A DNA stretch of 64,000 bases from Chromobacterium alkanivorans. Lineage in GTDB: Bacteria; Pseudomonadota; Gammaproteobacteria; Burkholderiales; Chromobacteriaceae. The first letter of the stretch is position 1; every line of letters begins with the position of its first letter. Positions 7,715 through 16,967 of the stretch are shown here, piece by piece. The notes beneath the pieces were generated by a model, which searched no databases, was not told the DNA's origin, and worked only from the letters and a program-made list of their open reading frames with translations. A program made the position numbers and the translations under genes. Location: positions 372,001 to 436,000 of the forward strand of contig NZ_JAFHKL010000001.1 of the NCBI RefSeq assembly GCF_016937655.1, written 5' to 3'.

Positions 7715-8979
7715 GCTCCCTCCTTTTCCCTCCATGGGGCCACTTTCAGCAACAACACCATGCCGGGCAACGCCAGCGCGGTGCATAACAGGAAAAAACT
7801 GGTCCAGCCTATGGCGTCGATGATGTAGCCGGTGGAGGCGTTGGCCAGGGTGCGTGGCACCGCCGCCAGGCTGGTGAACAAGGCGAACTGAGTGGCGGTG
7901 TAGGCCGGGTGGGTGCTCTTGGCGATGAAGGCGACGAAGGCGGCGGTGCCGAGACCGACGCCCAGCGCTTCGAAGCCGATGACCACGGCCAGCATGCTCA
8001 GCTCATGCGCGCCGATGGAGGCGAAGCGGCCGTAGCTGGCCAGCCAGGCGAAGCCCAGGATGGACAACACCTGCACCACGCCGAAGGCCCACAGCGCGCG
8101 GTTGATGCCCAGCTTGATCATCCACAGGCCGCCGAGCAGGCCGCCTATCACCGCAGGCCACAGCGCCGCGTGCTTGGCCACCAGGCCGATCTGGGATTTG
8201 GCGTAGCCCATGTCCAGGTAGAACGGCGTGGCCAGCGAGGTGGCCATGCTGTCGCCCAGCTTGTACAGGAAGATGAAGCCCAGAATCCAGGCGGCGCCTT
8301 GCCAGCCCTGACGGGTGATGAACTCGTGGAAGGGCTCGACCACGGCTTCGCGCAGCGTCTTGGGCGCCTGGCCGGCGAGCTTGGGCTCGCTGACCTTCAG
8401 CGTCATCAGCAGGCCGGGGATCATGAACAGCGCGGTGATCAGGAAGACCCGGTCCCAGGGAATGTGGTCGGCCAGGATCAAGGACAGCGAGCCGGGCACC
8501 AGGCCGGCCAGCCGGTAGGCGTTGATGTGGACGGTATTGCCCAGGCCCAGTTCGTTGTCGCTGAGGATTTCGCGGCGATAGGCGTCCAGCACGATGTCCT
8601 GGCTGGCGGAGAAAAAGGCCACGCCCACCGCCAGCGCGGCGATGCTCCAGATGTGCTGGGCCGGGTTGAACAGGCCGAAGCCGGCCATGGTAACGATCAG
8701 CGCCAGCTGGGTCAGCAGCATCCAGCCGCGGCGGCGGCCCAGCAGCGGGGGCACGTAGCGGTCCATCAGCGGGGACCACAGGAATTTCCAGGTGTAGGGC
8801 AGGCCGATCAGCGCGAACAGGCCGATGGCCTTGAGGTCGACGCCTTCGCTGCGCAGCCAGGCGGGAAGCAGGTTGATCAGGGTGTACAGCGGAAGACCGG
8901 AGGCGAAGCCGGTGAAGACGCAGATCAGCATCGTGCGCGAGAAGACGTCGCGCCGCCAGTCTATGGTTGTGTTGCTCAT
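7711..8979 (-). CDS. ampG: AmpG-type muropeptide MFS transporter
   Basis: A 422-residue, about 12-TM major facilitator with the AmpG signature near the N-terminus: GFASGLPLYTLINLLPAWL and LIGLPYTWKFLWSPLMDRYVPP. AmpG imports GlcNAc-anhydroMurNAc peptides from the periplasm for cell wall recycling, and in many bacteria sets the level of muropeptides that induce beta-lactamase. The gene ends in an ATGA overlap with the MliC-like gene. The start at 8979 gives a normal length for the family. Confidence 0.9.
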   Translation of the reverse strand: MSNTTIDWRRDVFSRTMLICVFTGFASGLPLYTLINLLPAWLRSEGVDLKAIGLFALIGLPYTWKFLWSPLMDRYVPPLLGRRRGWMLLTQLALIVTMAGFGLFNPAQHIWSIAALAVGVAFFSASQDIVLDAYRREILSDNELGLGNTVHINAYRLAGLVPGSLSLILADHIPWDRVFLITALFMIPGLLMTLKVSEPKLAGQAPKTLREAVVEPFHEFITRQGWQGAAWILGFIFLYKLGDSMATSLATPFYLDMGYAKSQIGLVAKHAALWPAVIGGLLGGLWMIKLGINRALWAFGVVQVLSILGFAWLASYGRFASIGAHELSMLAVVIGFEALGVGLGTAAFVAFIAKSTHPAYTATQFALFTSLAAVPRTLANASTGYIIDAIGWTSFFLLCTALALPGMVLLLKVAPWREKEGA

Positions 8980-9031
8980 GGGCAGGCCAGTTTCTACGGA
9001 TCGCGCGGCGGGACCGGCCCGCCGCTTGTTG

Positions 9032-9637
9032 TTATTGGCGCGCCACCCGGTAGAAGGCCAGGCTGCCGCGCAGATTGGGCATGAAAGTCACCCGTTTGAC
9101 CCCATTCATCACCACGCGTTCCACCACGCGCAGCCGATTCTTGGCGCACAGCGCTTCGAAGTCGCCGAGCATGCACCAGTGAATGTTGGGCGTATCGTAC
9201 CATTGGTAGGGGATGGTGTCGGAAACCGGCATGTGGCCCTGCAGGATCTGCCAGCGGTTTTCCCAGTAGCCGAAGTTGGGAAAGGTGACGATGGCTTCGC
9301 GGCCGACGCGCAGCATTTCGTTGAGGATCTGCTCGGTCTCGCGCATTGCCTGTATGGTCTGCGATAGCACCACGTGGTCGAAGGCGTCGCCGTCGAATTC
9401 GGCCAGGCCGGTTTCCAGGTCGCCTTGCAGCGCGTTGACGCCGGAGGTCACGCATTTGACGACATTGCCGACGTCCAGGTCCACGCCGTAGCCGACCACC
9501 TGTTTGTTGCGGCCCAGCCAGGACAGCAGCGCGCCGTCGCCGCAGCCCAAGTCCAGCACCCGGCTGCCGGGCGCGATCCAGTCGGCGATCAGGCGCAGGT
9601 CGGCGCGCAGCGGCGCCGTGGTTTGCGGGGCGTTCAT
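9032..9637 (-). CDS. metW: Methionine biosynthesis protein MetW
   Basis: A 201-residue SAM-dependent methyltransferase-like protein with the motif I signature [12 protein letters not shown], then GYGVDLD and the MetW-specific region [22 protein letters not shown]. MetW is found paired with MetX and is needed with it for homoserine activation in several proteobacteria. The ATG at 9637 overlaps the metX stop (ATGA). The frame is open far upstream inside metX, but that extension is an antisense-frame artefact. Confidence 0.95.
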   Translation of the reverse strand: MNAPQTTAPLRADLRLIADWIAPGSRVLDLGCGDGALLSWLGRNKQVVGYGVDLDVGNVVKCVTSGVNALQGDLETGLAEFDGDAFDHVVLSQTIQAMRETEQILNEMLRVGREAIVTFPNFGYWENRWQILQGHMPVSDTIPYQWYDTPNIHWCMLGDFEALCAKNRLRVVERVVMNGVKRVTFMPNLRGSLAFYRVARQ

Positions 9638-10776
9638 GCTTGCACCTCCCGCGCCACGCGGTCGAGGTAGGCGCGCATCAAATGGACATAGGGTTCGTCG
9701 GTCATCAGGAAGGCGTCGTGGCCGTGGACGGATTCGATCTCGGCGTAGGACACCGGCCGGTTGGCGGCCACCAGCGCCTTGACGGTTTCGCGCGAGCGCT
9801 CCGGCGAGAAGCGCCAATCGCTGGTGAAGCTGGCCACCAGGAATTGGGCGCTGGCCTTTTTCAGCGCGGCGACCAGGTCGCCGCCGAAGTCCTTGGCCGG
9901 ATCGAAGTAGTCCAGCGCCTTGGTCATCAACAGATAGGTGTTGGCGTCGAAGGCGTCGGAGAATTTGTCGCCCTGATAGCGCAGATAGGACTCGATCTCG
10001 AACTCCACGTCGTAGCCGAAGCGGTATTCGCCGGAGCGCAGCATGCGGCCGAATTTCTCGCCCATGCCGTCGTCGGACAGATAGGTGATGTGGCCGAGCA
10101 TGCGCGCCAGGCGCAGGCCGCGCCTGGGCAGCGCGTCGTGGGCGTAGAAGTCGCCGCCGTGAAATTCGGGATCGGTGATGATGGCCTGGCGCGCCACGTC
10201 GTTGAAGGCGATGTTCTGCGCCGACAGCTTGGGCGCGGACGCGATCACCAGCGCGTGGGCGATGCGTTCCGGGTAGTCGATGCTCCATTGCAAGGCCTGC
10301 ATGCCGCCCAGGCTGCCGCCTATCACCGCCGCCCAGCGCTCAATGCCCAGCCGGTCCGCCAGTCGTGCTTGGCTGGTGACCCAGTCCGCGACGGTGACGA
10401 CGGGAAAGTCGGAGCCCCAGGGCCGGCCGGTGGCAGGGTTGGGGCTGGAGGGGCCGGTGCTGCCGTGGCAGCCGCCCAGATTATTGACGCCGACCACGAA
10501 GAAGCGGCGGGTGTCTATGGGCTTGCCGGGCCCCACCATATTGTCCCACCAGCCGGCGGTCTTATCGTCCGCCTGGTGGCGACCGGCCACGTGGTGGTGG
10601 CCGGACAGGGCGTGACAGATCAGGATGGCGTTGCTTTTGGCGGCGTTGAGCTCGCCATAGGTCTCGAAGCACAGCTGGTAGCCGGGCAGGACGGCGCCGC
10701 TGTTCAGCGGCAAGGGGGTATCGAACACGGCGGTCTGGGCCGCGACGATGCCGACGGAGTCGTGGGAGTCGGACAT
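9634..10776 (-). CDS. metX: Homoserine O-acyltransferase MetX
   Basis: A 380-residue alpha/beta hydrolase that activates homoserine (acetyl- or succinyl-CoA dependent) at the first committed step of methionine synthesis. The [11 protein letters not shown] oxyanion region, the nucleophile elbow GGSLGGMQ and the C-terminal [10 protein letters not shown] with the catalytic His/Asp are present. The start MSDSHDSVG at 10776 is chosen; upstream codons give an arginine/alanine-rich tail encoded by a GC hairpin. It is coupled to metW. Acyl-donor specificity cannot be decided by eye. Confidence 0.93.
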   Translation of the reverse strand: MSDSHDSVGIVAAQTAVFDTPLPLNSGAVLPGYQLCFETYGELNAAKSNAILICHALSGHHHVAGRHQADDKTAGWWDNMVGPGKPIDTRRFFVVGVNNLGGCHGSTGPSSPNPATGRPWGSDFPVVTVADWVTSQARLADRLGIERWAAVIGGSLGGMQALQWSIDYPERIAHALVIASAPKLSAQNIAFNDVARQAIITDPEFHGGDFYAHDALPRRGLRLARMLGHITYLSDDGMGEKFGRMLRSGEYRFGYDVEFEIESYLRYQGDKFSDAFDANTYLLMTKALDYFDPAKDFGGDLVAALKKASAQFLVASFTSDWRFSPERSRETVKALVAANRPVSYAEIESVHGHDAFLMTDEPYVHLMRAYLDRVAREVQA

Positions 10777-10807
10777 GATGACTTGAGTGCCTCTTTTGCT
10801 ATTTTCG

Positions 10808-10835
10808 GCATGCGCGGCGCGGGCCGCGCGCATGC
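10808..10835 (-). promoter_or_regulatory. Hairpin in the metX 5' leader
   Basis: A perfect 9-bp inverted repeat, GCATGCGCG / CGCGCATGC, with a 10-base GC-rich loop, lies about 30 bases upstream of the metX ATG. No T run follows, so it is not a classical attenuator terminator, and I do not recognise a SAM or SAH riboswitch. The rest of the 10777-10998 gap shows further GC-rich inverted repeats but no gene. Confidence 0.4.
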
Positions 10836-10998
10836 TGTCGCTCCGCCGGCGGCCGGTCGGTGCCGGCCATTCTCGCTTCGGAGCCTCCTGTAGGCTACAG
10901 CCAGGACTTTAGCATGTCTTGCGCCGGCGGCGACAGCGCGTCTTGCCAGCGGCGCCGGCGCGCCGGATAATCGGGCGACTTTTCTTCGCTGGCCCGCC

Positions 10999-11181
10999 AT
11001 GTTCGGTCGTCTCTTCAAGTTCTTCGTGCTGTGCGGCGTCTTGCTGATGCTGGCGCGCTGGCTGCTCAACCGCCGTCAGCGGCAGAGCCTGCACGAGCTG
11101 TTCAGCACGCTGGCGCTGGCGCTGCTGCTCAGCGCAGGGCTGTTTTCGCTGCTGTATCTCTTGGGCTGGCACCGCCTTTAA
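10999..11181 (+). CDS. Small two-TM membrane protein (possible MIGRI-type)
   Basis: Sixty residues: MFGRLFKFFVLCGVLLMLARWLL, a basic QRQSLHE loop, then ALALALLLSAGLFSLLYLLGW. Two hydrophobic helices with a short positively charged turn predict a small inner-membrane hairpin. The N-terminus and layout resemble the short Neisserial family annotated as 'protein MIGRI', but this is recollection, not a search. It diverges from metX and precedes the radical SAM gene. Function unknown. Confidence 0.65.
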   Translation: MFGRLFKFFVLCGVLLMLARWLLNRRQRQSLHELFSTLALALLLSAGLFSLLYLLGWHRL

Positions 11182-11269
11182 TCGCTCTCGCCGCGTCCAT
11201 TCTTGATCCCGCTCAGCGCCGCCGGGCGGCCCGCTTGCTAGACTGCCCGGCTTTGGGCTTTGTTTGGCG

Positions 11270-12205
11270 ATGGATCTGACCCGGCATCTGCATACCTTTG
11301 GTTATTATCTGAAGCGCCGCTTCGGCCAGCCGGTGCACAAATTGTCGCTGGCCGGCGATTTCACCTGCCCCAACCGCGACGGCACGCTGGGACGCGGCGG
11401 CTGCACCTTTTGCAATGTGCGCAGCTTCGGCCGCGATCCGGCGGCCTTGTCGATCAGCGAGCAGCTGGCGCGGGAGAAGGCCAAGACCGACCGCGCGCGC
11501 CGTTATCTGGCTTATTTCCAGGCTTATACCAGCACCTACGCCGAAACCGAGCAGCTGCGCCGCTTGTACGACGAGGCGCTGGCCGGCGCCGACGTGGTGG
11601 GCCTGTGCGTCGGCACCCGGCCGGACTGCGTGCCGGACGCCGCGCTGGCCTTGCTGGCGGAATACCAGCAGCAAGGCGGCGAGGTGTGGCTGGAACTGGG
11701 CCTGCAGACCGCGCACGACCAAACCCAGGCGCTGATCCGGCGCGGCCACGGCCTGGCCGAATATCGCGACGCGGTGCGGCGCGCTCACCGCCACGGTCTC
11801 AAGGTCTGCGCTCATCTGATCGCCGGGCTGCCCGGCGAGGACGCGGCCGCCGTCCACGCCTCGCTGGCCACGGTGCTGGACATCGGCGTGGAAGGGCTGA
11901 AGCTGCATCCGCTGATGGTGGTGCGCGGTTCGCGGATGGCGGCGCAATACCGGCGCGGCGAAGTGGCGCCGTGGAGCCTGGCCGACTATGCCGAGGTGGC
12001 GACCAGCCTGATCCGCCATACCCCGCCGCAAGTGATCTATCACCGGGTGTCGGCCACCGCGCAAGCGCCCACCCTGATCGCGCCGGACTGGTGCGGGCCG
12101 CGCTGGACCGCCTTGCAGGCGATAGGCCGGCTTCTGGCGCGCGACGGCGGCCAGGGCAGCGCCTTGGGACAGCCCTGGCGAGCGGACGCGGAGGAGCTTG
12201 CGTAA
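11270..12205 (+). CDS. TIGR01212/YhcC-family radical SAM protein
   Basis: A 311-residue radical SAM enzyme. The cluster-binding cysteines are in [21 protein letters not shown], which shows the C-(x)n-C-xx-C spacing characteristic of the TIGR01212 family, where the first interval is longer than CxxxC. Downstream motifs include [11 protein letters not shown] and [11 protein letters not shown]. The family's reaction is not established. The ATG at 11270 is preferred over the TTG two codons upstream; there is no strong ribosome binding site. The gene ends 73 bases before msrP. Confidence 0.9.
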   Translation: MDLTRHLHTFGYYLKRRFGQPVHKLSLAGDFTCPNRDGTLGRGGCTFCNVRSFGRDPAALSISEQLAREKAKTDRARRYLAYFQAYTSTYAETEQLRRLYDEALAGADVVGLCVGTRPDCVPDAALALLAEYQQQGGEVWLELGLQTAHDQTQALIRRGHGLAEYRDAVRRAHRHGLKVCAHLIAGLPGEDAAAVHASLATVLDIGVEGLKLHPLMVVRGSRMAAQYRRGEVAPWSLADYAEVATSLIRHTPPQVIYHRVSATAQAPTLIAPDWCGPRWTALQAIGRLLARDGGQGSALGQPWRADAEELA

Positions 12206-12278
12206 ATTATCGGCGTGGTCGATTGTCAGATTCAGGAGCCGCTCCCGACTCATGGGGGTAGAGACCGGAGACATCGCC

Positions 12279-13196
12279 ATGCTGATCAAGAAACCCGCCG
12301 ACATCCCGCCGTCGGACATCACGCCGGAAGGCGCGTACCTGAACCGCCGCCACTTCATGCTGGGCAGCGCCGGCCTGCTGTTGTCGGCCGAGACGCTGGC
12401 GGCGCTGGCCGCCAAGAAAAGCCCGCTGTCGACGCTGGCCGGCAACGACAAGGCCAATAGCCTGAAAGAAATTGCCGGCTACAACAATTTCTATGAATTC
12501 GGCACCGACAAGTCCGACCCGGCGGCGAACGCCGGCAGTCTGAAGACTCGTCCCTGGAACATGTTGGTGGACGGCGAAGTGGCCAAGCCGCGCAGCTTCG
12601 GCATCGAGCAGCTGCTGAAATTCCCGCTGGAGGAGCGCGTCTACCGGCTGCGCTGCGTCGAAGGCTGGAGCATGGTGATTCCTTGGGTGGGCTTTCCGCT
12701 GGCCAGCCTGCTCAAGCAGATGAACCCGACCTCGCGCGCCAAGTACGTGGCCTTCGAAACCCTGCAGCGGCCGGCGGAAATGCCCGGCCAGCGCGGCCGG
12801 GTGCTGGACTGGCCTTACCGCGAGGGCTTGCGCATCGACGAGGCGATGCACCCGCTGACCATTCTGGCCGTCGGCCTGTACAACGATGTGCTGCCCAATC
12901 AGAACGGCGCGCCCATCCGCCTGGTGGTGCCGTGGAAATACGGTTTCAAGAGCATCAAGTCCATCGTGCGCATCCATTTGCAGGAAACCATGCCGGCTAC
13001 CAGCTGGAATCTGGCCAATGCGCGCGAGTACGGCTTCTATTCCAATGTGAACCCGGAAGTGGACCACCCGCGTTGGAGCCAGGCCAGCGAGCGCCGCATC
13101 GGCGAGTTCTTCAAGCGCAAGACGCTGATGTTCAACGGCTACGGCGATCAGGTGGCGGGCTTGTACCGCGGCCTGGATCTGCGCAAGAACTATTGA
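12279..13196 (+). CDS. msrP: Protein-methionine-sulfoxide reductase, molybdopterin subunit MsrP
   Basis: A 305-residue periplasmic molybdoenzyme that reduces methionine sulfoxide in oxidised envelope proteins. A Tat signal ([16 protein letters not shown], twin arginines at 23-24) exports the folded protein with its cofactor. C126 in [14 protein letters not shown] is the molybdenum ligand. The family motif [13 protein letters not shown] is present near the C-terminus. CGGAG lies eight bases before the ATG at 12279. The membrane haem partner msrQ starts 10 bases after the stop. Confidence 0.96.
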   Translation: MLIKKPADIPPSDITPEGAYLNRRHFMLGSAGLLLSAETLAALAAKKSPLSTLAGNDKANSLKEIAGYNNFYEFGTDKSDPAANAGSLKTRPWNMLVDGEVAKPRSFGIEQLLKFPLEERVYRLRCVEGWSMVIPWVGFPLASLLKQMNPTSRAKYVAFETLQRPAEMPGQRGRVLDWPYREGLRIDEAMHPLTILAVGLYNDVLPNQNGAPIRLVVPWKYGFKSIKSIVRIHLQETMPATSWNLANAREYGFYSNVNPEVDHPRWSQASERRIGEFFKRKTLMFNGYGDQVAGLYRGLDLRKNY

Positions 13197-13206
13197 TGGA
13201 GCGGGG

Positions 13207-13845
13207 ATGACGACTTTGCGCCTGAAACCCGCTTCCGCCCGTCCGGCCGACCGCGCGCTGGTCTGGTTCAAATGCCTGCTGTTCGCGGTCTGTCTATTGC
13301 CTCTGGCGCGCGCCGCCTGGATCGTGCTGTCCGGAGAGGCGGTCAATCCGGTGGAGTTCATCACCCGCTCCACCGGCACCTGGACCCTGGTCTGGCTGCT
13401 GGCGACGCTGGCGATGACGCCCTTGCGGCGCTTGGGCGCCGGTGGCTGGCCGCTGAAGTGCCGGCGCATGCTGGGCTTGTTCGCCTTTTTCTACCTGAGC
13501 CTGCATTTCCTGACTTATCTGTGGCTGGACCAATTCTTCGATTGGGCCGGCATCGTCAGGGACATCTATAAACGGCCCTTCATCACCGTAGGCTTCGCCG
13601 CGCTGCTGCTGTTGACGCCGCTGGCGCTGACGTCCACCCAGGGCTGGATGCGCCGGCTCAAGCGCAACTGGGGCCGGCTGCACCGGCTGGTGTATCCGGC
13701 GGCGCTGCTGGCGGTGATCCATTACTGGTGGCTGGTGAAGAAAGACCTGAGCCAGCCGCTGATTTACGCGACGGTGCTGGCCTTGCTGCTCGGACTGCGG
13801 CTGTGGTGGCGATTCAGCCGGGCGGCGGCGGATAGACCCGGCTGA
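13207..13845 (+). CDS. msrQ: Haem-binding membrane subunit MsrQ
   Basis: A 212-residue polytopic b-type cytochrome of the ferric reductase-like transmembrane family that passes quinone-derived electrons to MsrP. About six hydrophobic segments are visible, with family signatures TGTWTLVWLLATLAMTPLR, RRMLGLFAFFYLSLHF and WGRLHRLVYPAALLAVIHY carrying the haem-ligand histidines. It directly follows msrP in one operon. Its 3' end overlaps the convergent monooxygenase-like gene by 32 bases. Confidence 0.95.
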   Translation: MTTLRLKPASARPADRALVWFKCLLFAVCLLPLARAAWIVLSGEAVNPVEFITRSTGTWTLVWLLATLAMTPLRRLGAGGWPLKCRRMLGLFAFFYLSLHFLTYLWLDQFFDWAGIVRDIYKRPFITVGFAALLLLTPLALTSTQGWMRRLKRNWGRLHRLVYPAALLAVIHYWWLVKKDLSQPLIYATVLALLLGLRLWWRFSRAAADRPG

Positions 13846-14119
13846 AGTGTTCTACTGTCGGAAAAGGCTGATAGAAGTGATGTAGGCTTTGCTTCCATTC
13901 AAGATAGTCGGCGGACTGGCGGAAGCCCTGCTCATGAGCTTCCACGCTAGTCCAGCGAACCAGCAGCAGGTATTTGTCATCATGTTCCAGGCAGCGTTGC
14001 AACTCATGACCCAGATAGCCTGGAGCGGCTGCGATGAGCTTTGAGGCGTGGACAAAAGCTGCTTCGAACTCTGGCCCGAGGCCTGGCTTGATGTGCAGCA
14101 AGGCAGCTTCCAATATCAC
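13814..14119 (-). CDS. Antibiotic biosynthesis monooxygenase (ABM) domain protein
   Basis: A 101-residue single-domain protein with the dimeric alpha-beta barrel pattern of ABM proteins: an N-terminal ILEAALLHIKPG strand, a helix with EAAFVHASKLI, DDKYLLLVRWTSVEAHEQGFR in the middle, and a short C-terminal strand. Family members range from quinol monooxygenases to haem-degrading enzymes, and the substrate is not predictable here. The gene stands alone and overlaps the end of msrQ tail to tail. Confidence 0.82.
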   Translation of the reverse strand: MILEAALLHIKPGLGPEFEAAFVHASKLIAAAPGYLGHELQRCLEHDDKYLLLVRWTSVEAHEQGFRQSADYLEWKQSLHHFYQPFPTVEHFSRVYPPPPG

Positions 14120-14220
14120 GGCACGGTTCCCTGAGTGGAATAGGTACGCATAGTGTCCGGGTTTGCCTGATGGCGCGCAAGCTTCTACAGTGGCGTTTTG
14201 TTTTTTAGGCTGTGAAGATC

Positions 14221-14703
14221 ATGTCCAAGGAAAAGGCCCCGGTCACCCAGGCGATCCGGGTATTGCGCGAGCATCAGGTCAGCTATAGCGAGCACTTGTA
14301 CAAGTACGAGGAAAAAGGCGGCACCACGGTGTCGGCGCGCGAACTGGGCGTGGACGAGCACGCCGTGATCAAGACCTTGATCATGGAGGACGAGAACAAG
14401 CGGCCCTTGATCGTGCTGATGCACGGCGACCGCGAGGTGGGCACCGGCATGCTGGCCAAGCAGATCGGCGTCAAGAAAGTCCATCCCTGCGACCCCAAGA
14501 CCGCGGACAAGCACAGCGGCTACCAGGTGGGCGGCACCAGCCCGTTCGGCACCCGCCATGCGATGCCGGTGTATATGGAGGCCAGCATCGTCGAGCTGGA
14601 GCGCATCTATATCAACGGCGGCAAGCGCGGCTTTCTGATCGGGGTCGACCCCAAGGAGGCGCAGCGGGTGCTGAAGCCGGTTCTGGTCAGCGCCGCGGCT
14701 TGA
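14221..14703 (+). CDS. ybaK: Cys-tRNA(Pro)/Cys-tRNA(Cys) deacylase YbaK
   Basis: A 160-residue YbaK/EbsC protein that hydrolyses mischarged Cys-tRNA(Pro). The family features KTLIMEDENKRPLIVLMHGD, the conserved lysine region of AKQIGVKKV and the glycine-rich GYQVGGTSPFG loop are intact. The ATG at 14221 is used; a GTG three codons earlier is possible. The gene is monocistronic and overlaps the convergent solute-binding gene by 17 bases. Confidence 0.92.
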   Translation: MSKEKAPVTQAIRVLREHQVSYSEHLYKYEEKGGTTVSARELGVDEHAVIKTLIMEDENKRPLIVLMHGDREVGTGMLAKQIGVKKVHPCDPKTADKHSGYQVGGTSPFGTRHAMPVYMEASIVELERIYINGGKRGFLIGVDPKEAQRVLKPVLVSAAA

Positions 14704-15448
14704 GTTCGGGGAAGTTGCGCTGGTAGATGGCCTGCAAGCTGCCGTCGGCCTGCATCGCCAGCAAGGCCTGGTCGATGGTGAGCCGCAGTTTGGCGATGTT
14801 TGGGTAGCTGCGCGAATACATCAGCGATAGCGAAGTGGCCTTGTCCAGCGGCGTGGGAATGTAGGCGAAGTCGCGTTCTTGGCCGGCGGCCTGGGTGCGG
14901 ATCAGGAACAGGCCGCGCTCCAGCGTCAGCGGCGCCAGATCGAGATGGCCGGCGCGCAGCAACTTGATCGCGCTTTCCTCGTCATTGGTGTTCAGCGTGT
15001 TCAAGTGGTACTGCTGGAACAAAGGTTGGTACCAATAGCCTAGTTGCACGCCGATGCGGTAGGCGCGCAAGTCGGCCAGACTGCGAAAAGCGCCGGGAGG
15101 ATGGGCGAGTCGTGGCTTGTAATAGAAGAAGTAGCTGCTGCTGCGGATCAGCGGCGGGGAAAAATCAAAGTCGCGCAGCCGCTCCGGCGTCGGCCGGTAG
15201 GGAAAGGCCGCCGCGGCGCGGCCGGCCTTGATGGCGGCCTCGGCGCGAGGCCAGCTCATATAGTGAAAACGCGCCGTGTAGCCGGCGCGCCGGCAGGCCT
15301 GGCGCACCATGTCGGCGAAGACGCCGTCGGCGGTGAAACTGCGCGACACATAGGGCGGCCACTCGCCGGTGGCGAAGTCTATCGCCGGCGTCTCGGCGCG
15401 CGCGGGCGCGGCCAGGCAGTAGAGGACAAGCAGCAGCGGACGCCACAT
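14687..15448 (-). CDS. Periplasmic solute-binding protein, SBP_bac_3 type
   Basis: A 253-residue protein with a signal peptide (MWRPLLLVLYCLAAPARA-ET) and the bilobed extracellular solute-binding fold of polar amino acid transporters: ATGEWPPYVSRSF at the start, DGVFADMVRQACRRAGY, then WPRAEAAIKAGRAAAAFPY. No ABC permease or ATPase gene is adjacent, so it may be an orphan receptor or sensory binding protein. Many short Chromobacterium-type genes of this class stand alone. Ligand unknown. Confidence 0.85.
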   Translation of the reverse strand: MWRPLLLVLYCLAAPARAETPAIDFATGEWPPYVSRSFTADGVFADMVRQACRRAGYTARFHYMSWPRAEAAIKAGRAAAAFPYRPTPERLRDFDFSPPLIRSSSYFFYYKPRLAHPPGAFRSLADLRAYRIGVQLGYWYQPLFQQYHLNTLNTNDEESAIKLLRAGHLDLAPLTLERGLFLIRTQAAGQERDFAYIPTPLDKATSLSLMYSRSYPNIAKLRLTIDQALLAMQADGSLQAIYQRNFPELKPRR

Positions 15449-15521
15449 GGCGCGACTCCAGGATCAGGGTGGGAGCATGTTTTGTTATCGCACAGCGCCC
15501 ACCCCGCCGCCAGCCGGGCGG

Positions 15522-16967
15522 CTACCACCACCAGAACATGAAGCCCCAGGCGGCGTCCACCAGGGCCAGCGCCGCCAGCAAGGGAATCAGGGCCAGCGCC
15601 TGGCGCCAGCCGGAGCACCAGCGCGCCAGGATGGCGCGTCCCAGCCACAGCGACCACAGATTGGCGCCGGCCAGCAAGGCCAGCCGCGCGTCGTTGGCCC
15701 AGAACATCGGCACCCCTTCCGCCTTCAGCAGGGTCACCGTCAGCGCCGACAGGCCAAGGAACACGCCGCAGCCGGCCAGCGGGATCAGGCCCTGGGCCAG
15801 GTGGTGCAGGCGCTGCAGCCGCCAGGGGCCGGCGATGCGCACGCCGGCGGCCAGGCAGAGCAACAAACCGCTGCCCAGCACCAGCGCGGTGGCCAGCACG
15901 TAGCTGATCAGCGCCGCACCGTCCAGCCAGGAGAACACGTCGTTGTGTTGCGGGTAATGGGTCAGCAGCCACCACGGCGCCTCGGTGTCCAGCGGCCACA
16001 GGATGTCGCGGTCCACCAGCCATTCCGCCGCCGCCTGTTTCATGGCCACGAACCAGGGGCTCATGGTCCAGTGGAAGGCGCCCATCGCCACGCCCAAGAG
16101 GCCGTAGACGATCAGCGCGGTCTGCCAGCCGTCGGCCTCCTTGGCGGCCACCTTGACCACTTCCTCGGTGGGCGAGCGCAGGCTCAGCTCGATGGCGTCG
16201 CGATGGCCGCTGCAGCGGCCGCACATATGGCAGCCGCTGCCGCCTTGCATATGGCGCAGCGGTTGCAGCGGCGCGCAGTCCACCGTTTGAATCGGGAAGG
16301 TCTTGTCCTGAGACGCCTTCCAGGCGGCTTCGTCCACCCGGTAGTGCATGGGCGCCAGCTTGGACAGCAGGCCGAACACGCCGTTGACCGGACACAGGTG
16401 GCGGCACCAGGCGCGCTTGCCGCGGGTGTAGATGAAGCCGACGATTACCGCGGCCACGGTGGAGCCGCCCAGCACCAGCAGCGCGGCCTTAGGGTATTGG
16501 TAAACGCTGACCAGCTGGCCGTAGATGGTGGTCAGCGCGAAGGCGACGAAGGGCCAGCCGCCCCAGCGCATCCAGCGCGGGATGGGTCGGCCCAGCCCTT
16601 TCTTGGCCGCCCATTCGGACAGCGCGCCTTCCGGACACAGCACGCCGCACCACAGCCGGCCGAACAACACCATGGACAGCAGCACGAAGGGCCACCAAAT
16701 GCCCCAGAACACGAACTGGGCGAAGATGGTCAGATTGTTCCAGATCCGGGCGGTATCCCCAGGCAGCTCCAGGCAGGCCGGCACGATCAGCAAGGCGGCG
16801 TAGACCAGCACCACTCCCCATTGCAGCGCGCGCAGCAGGCCGGCGTGATCCCGCAGCCACAAGCCGACGGCGGCCATGAAACCCTGGGCCGTCGGCTGGC
16901 GACAGGAGCCGCCGGCGCGCGCGGCGACGTCGGCGGAGCGGGGAAGCGGCGGACGGGCGGATTTCAT
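15522..16967 (-). CDS. ftrD: 4Fe-4S membrane ferredoxin, FtrD-like iron uptake subunit
   Basis: A 481-residue polytopic NosR/FtrD-like protein. It has polyferredoxin cysteine clusters: GRLWCGVLCPEGAL and RAWCRHLCPVNG, each C-xxx-C-P, plus a further CHMCGRC loop. In FtrABCD systems this protein is thought to move electrons across the membrane during ferrous iron oxidation and uptake. The ATG at 16967 overlaps the ftrC stop (ATGA) and is preferred to a start ten codons upstream. It is the last gene of the ftr operon. Confidence 0.88.
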   Translation of the reverse strand: MKSARPPLPRSADVAARAGGSCRQPTAQGFMAAVGLWLRDHAGLLRALQWGVVLVYAALLIVPACLELPGDTARIWNNLTIFAQFVFWGIWWPFVLLSMVLFGRLWCGVLCPEGALSEWAAKKGLGRPIPRWMRWGGWPFVAFALTTIYGQLVSVYQYPKAALLVLGGSTVAAVIVGFIYTRGKRAWCRHLCPVNGVFGLLSKLAPMHYRVDEAAWKASQDKTFPIQTVDCAPLQPLRHMQGGSGCHMCGRCSGHRDAIELSLRSPTEEVVKVAAKEADGWQTALIVYGLLGVAMGAFHWTMSPWFVAMKQAAAEWLVDRDILWPLDTEAPWWLLTHYPQHNDVFSWLDGAALISYVLATALVLGSGLLLCLAAGVRIAGPWRLQRLHHLAQGLIPLAGCGVFLGLSALTVTLLKAEGVPMFWANDARLALLAGANLWSLWLGRAILARWCSGWRQALALIPLLAALALVDAAWGFMFWWW

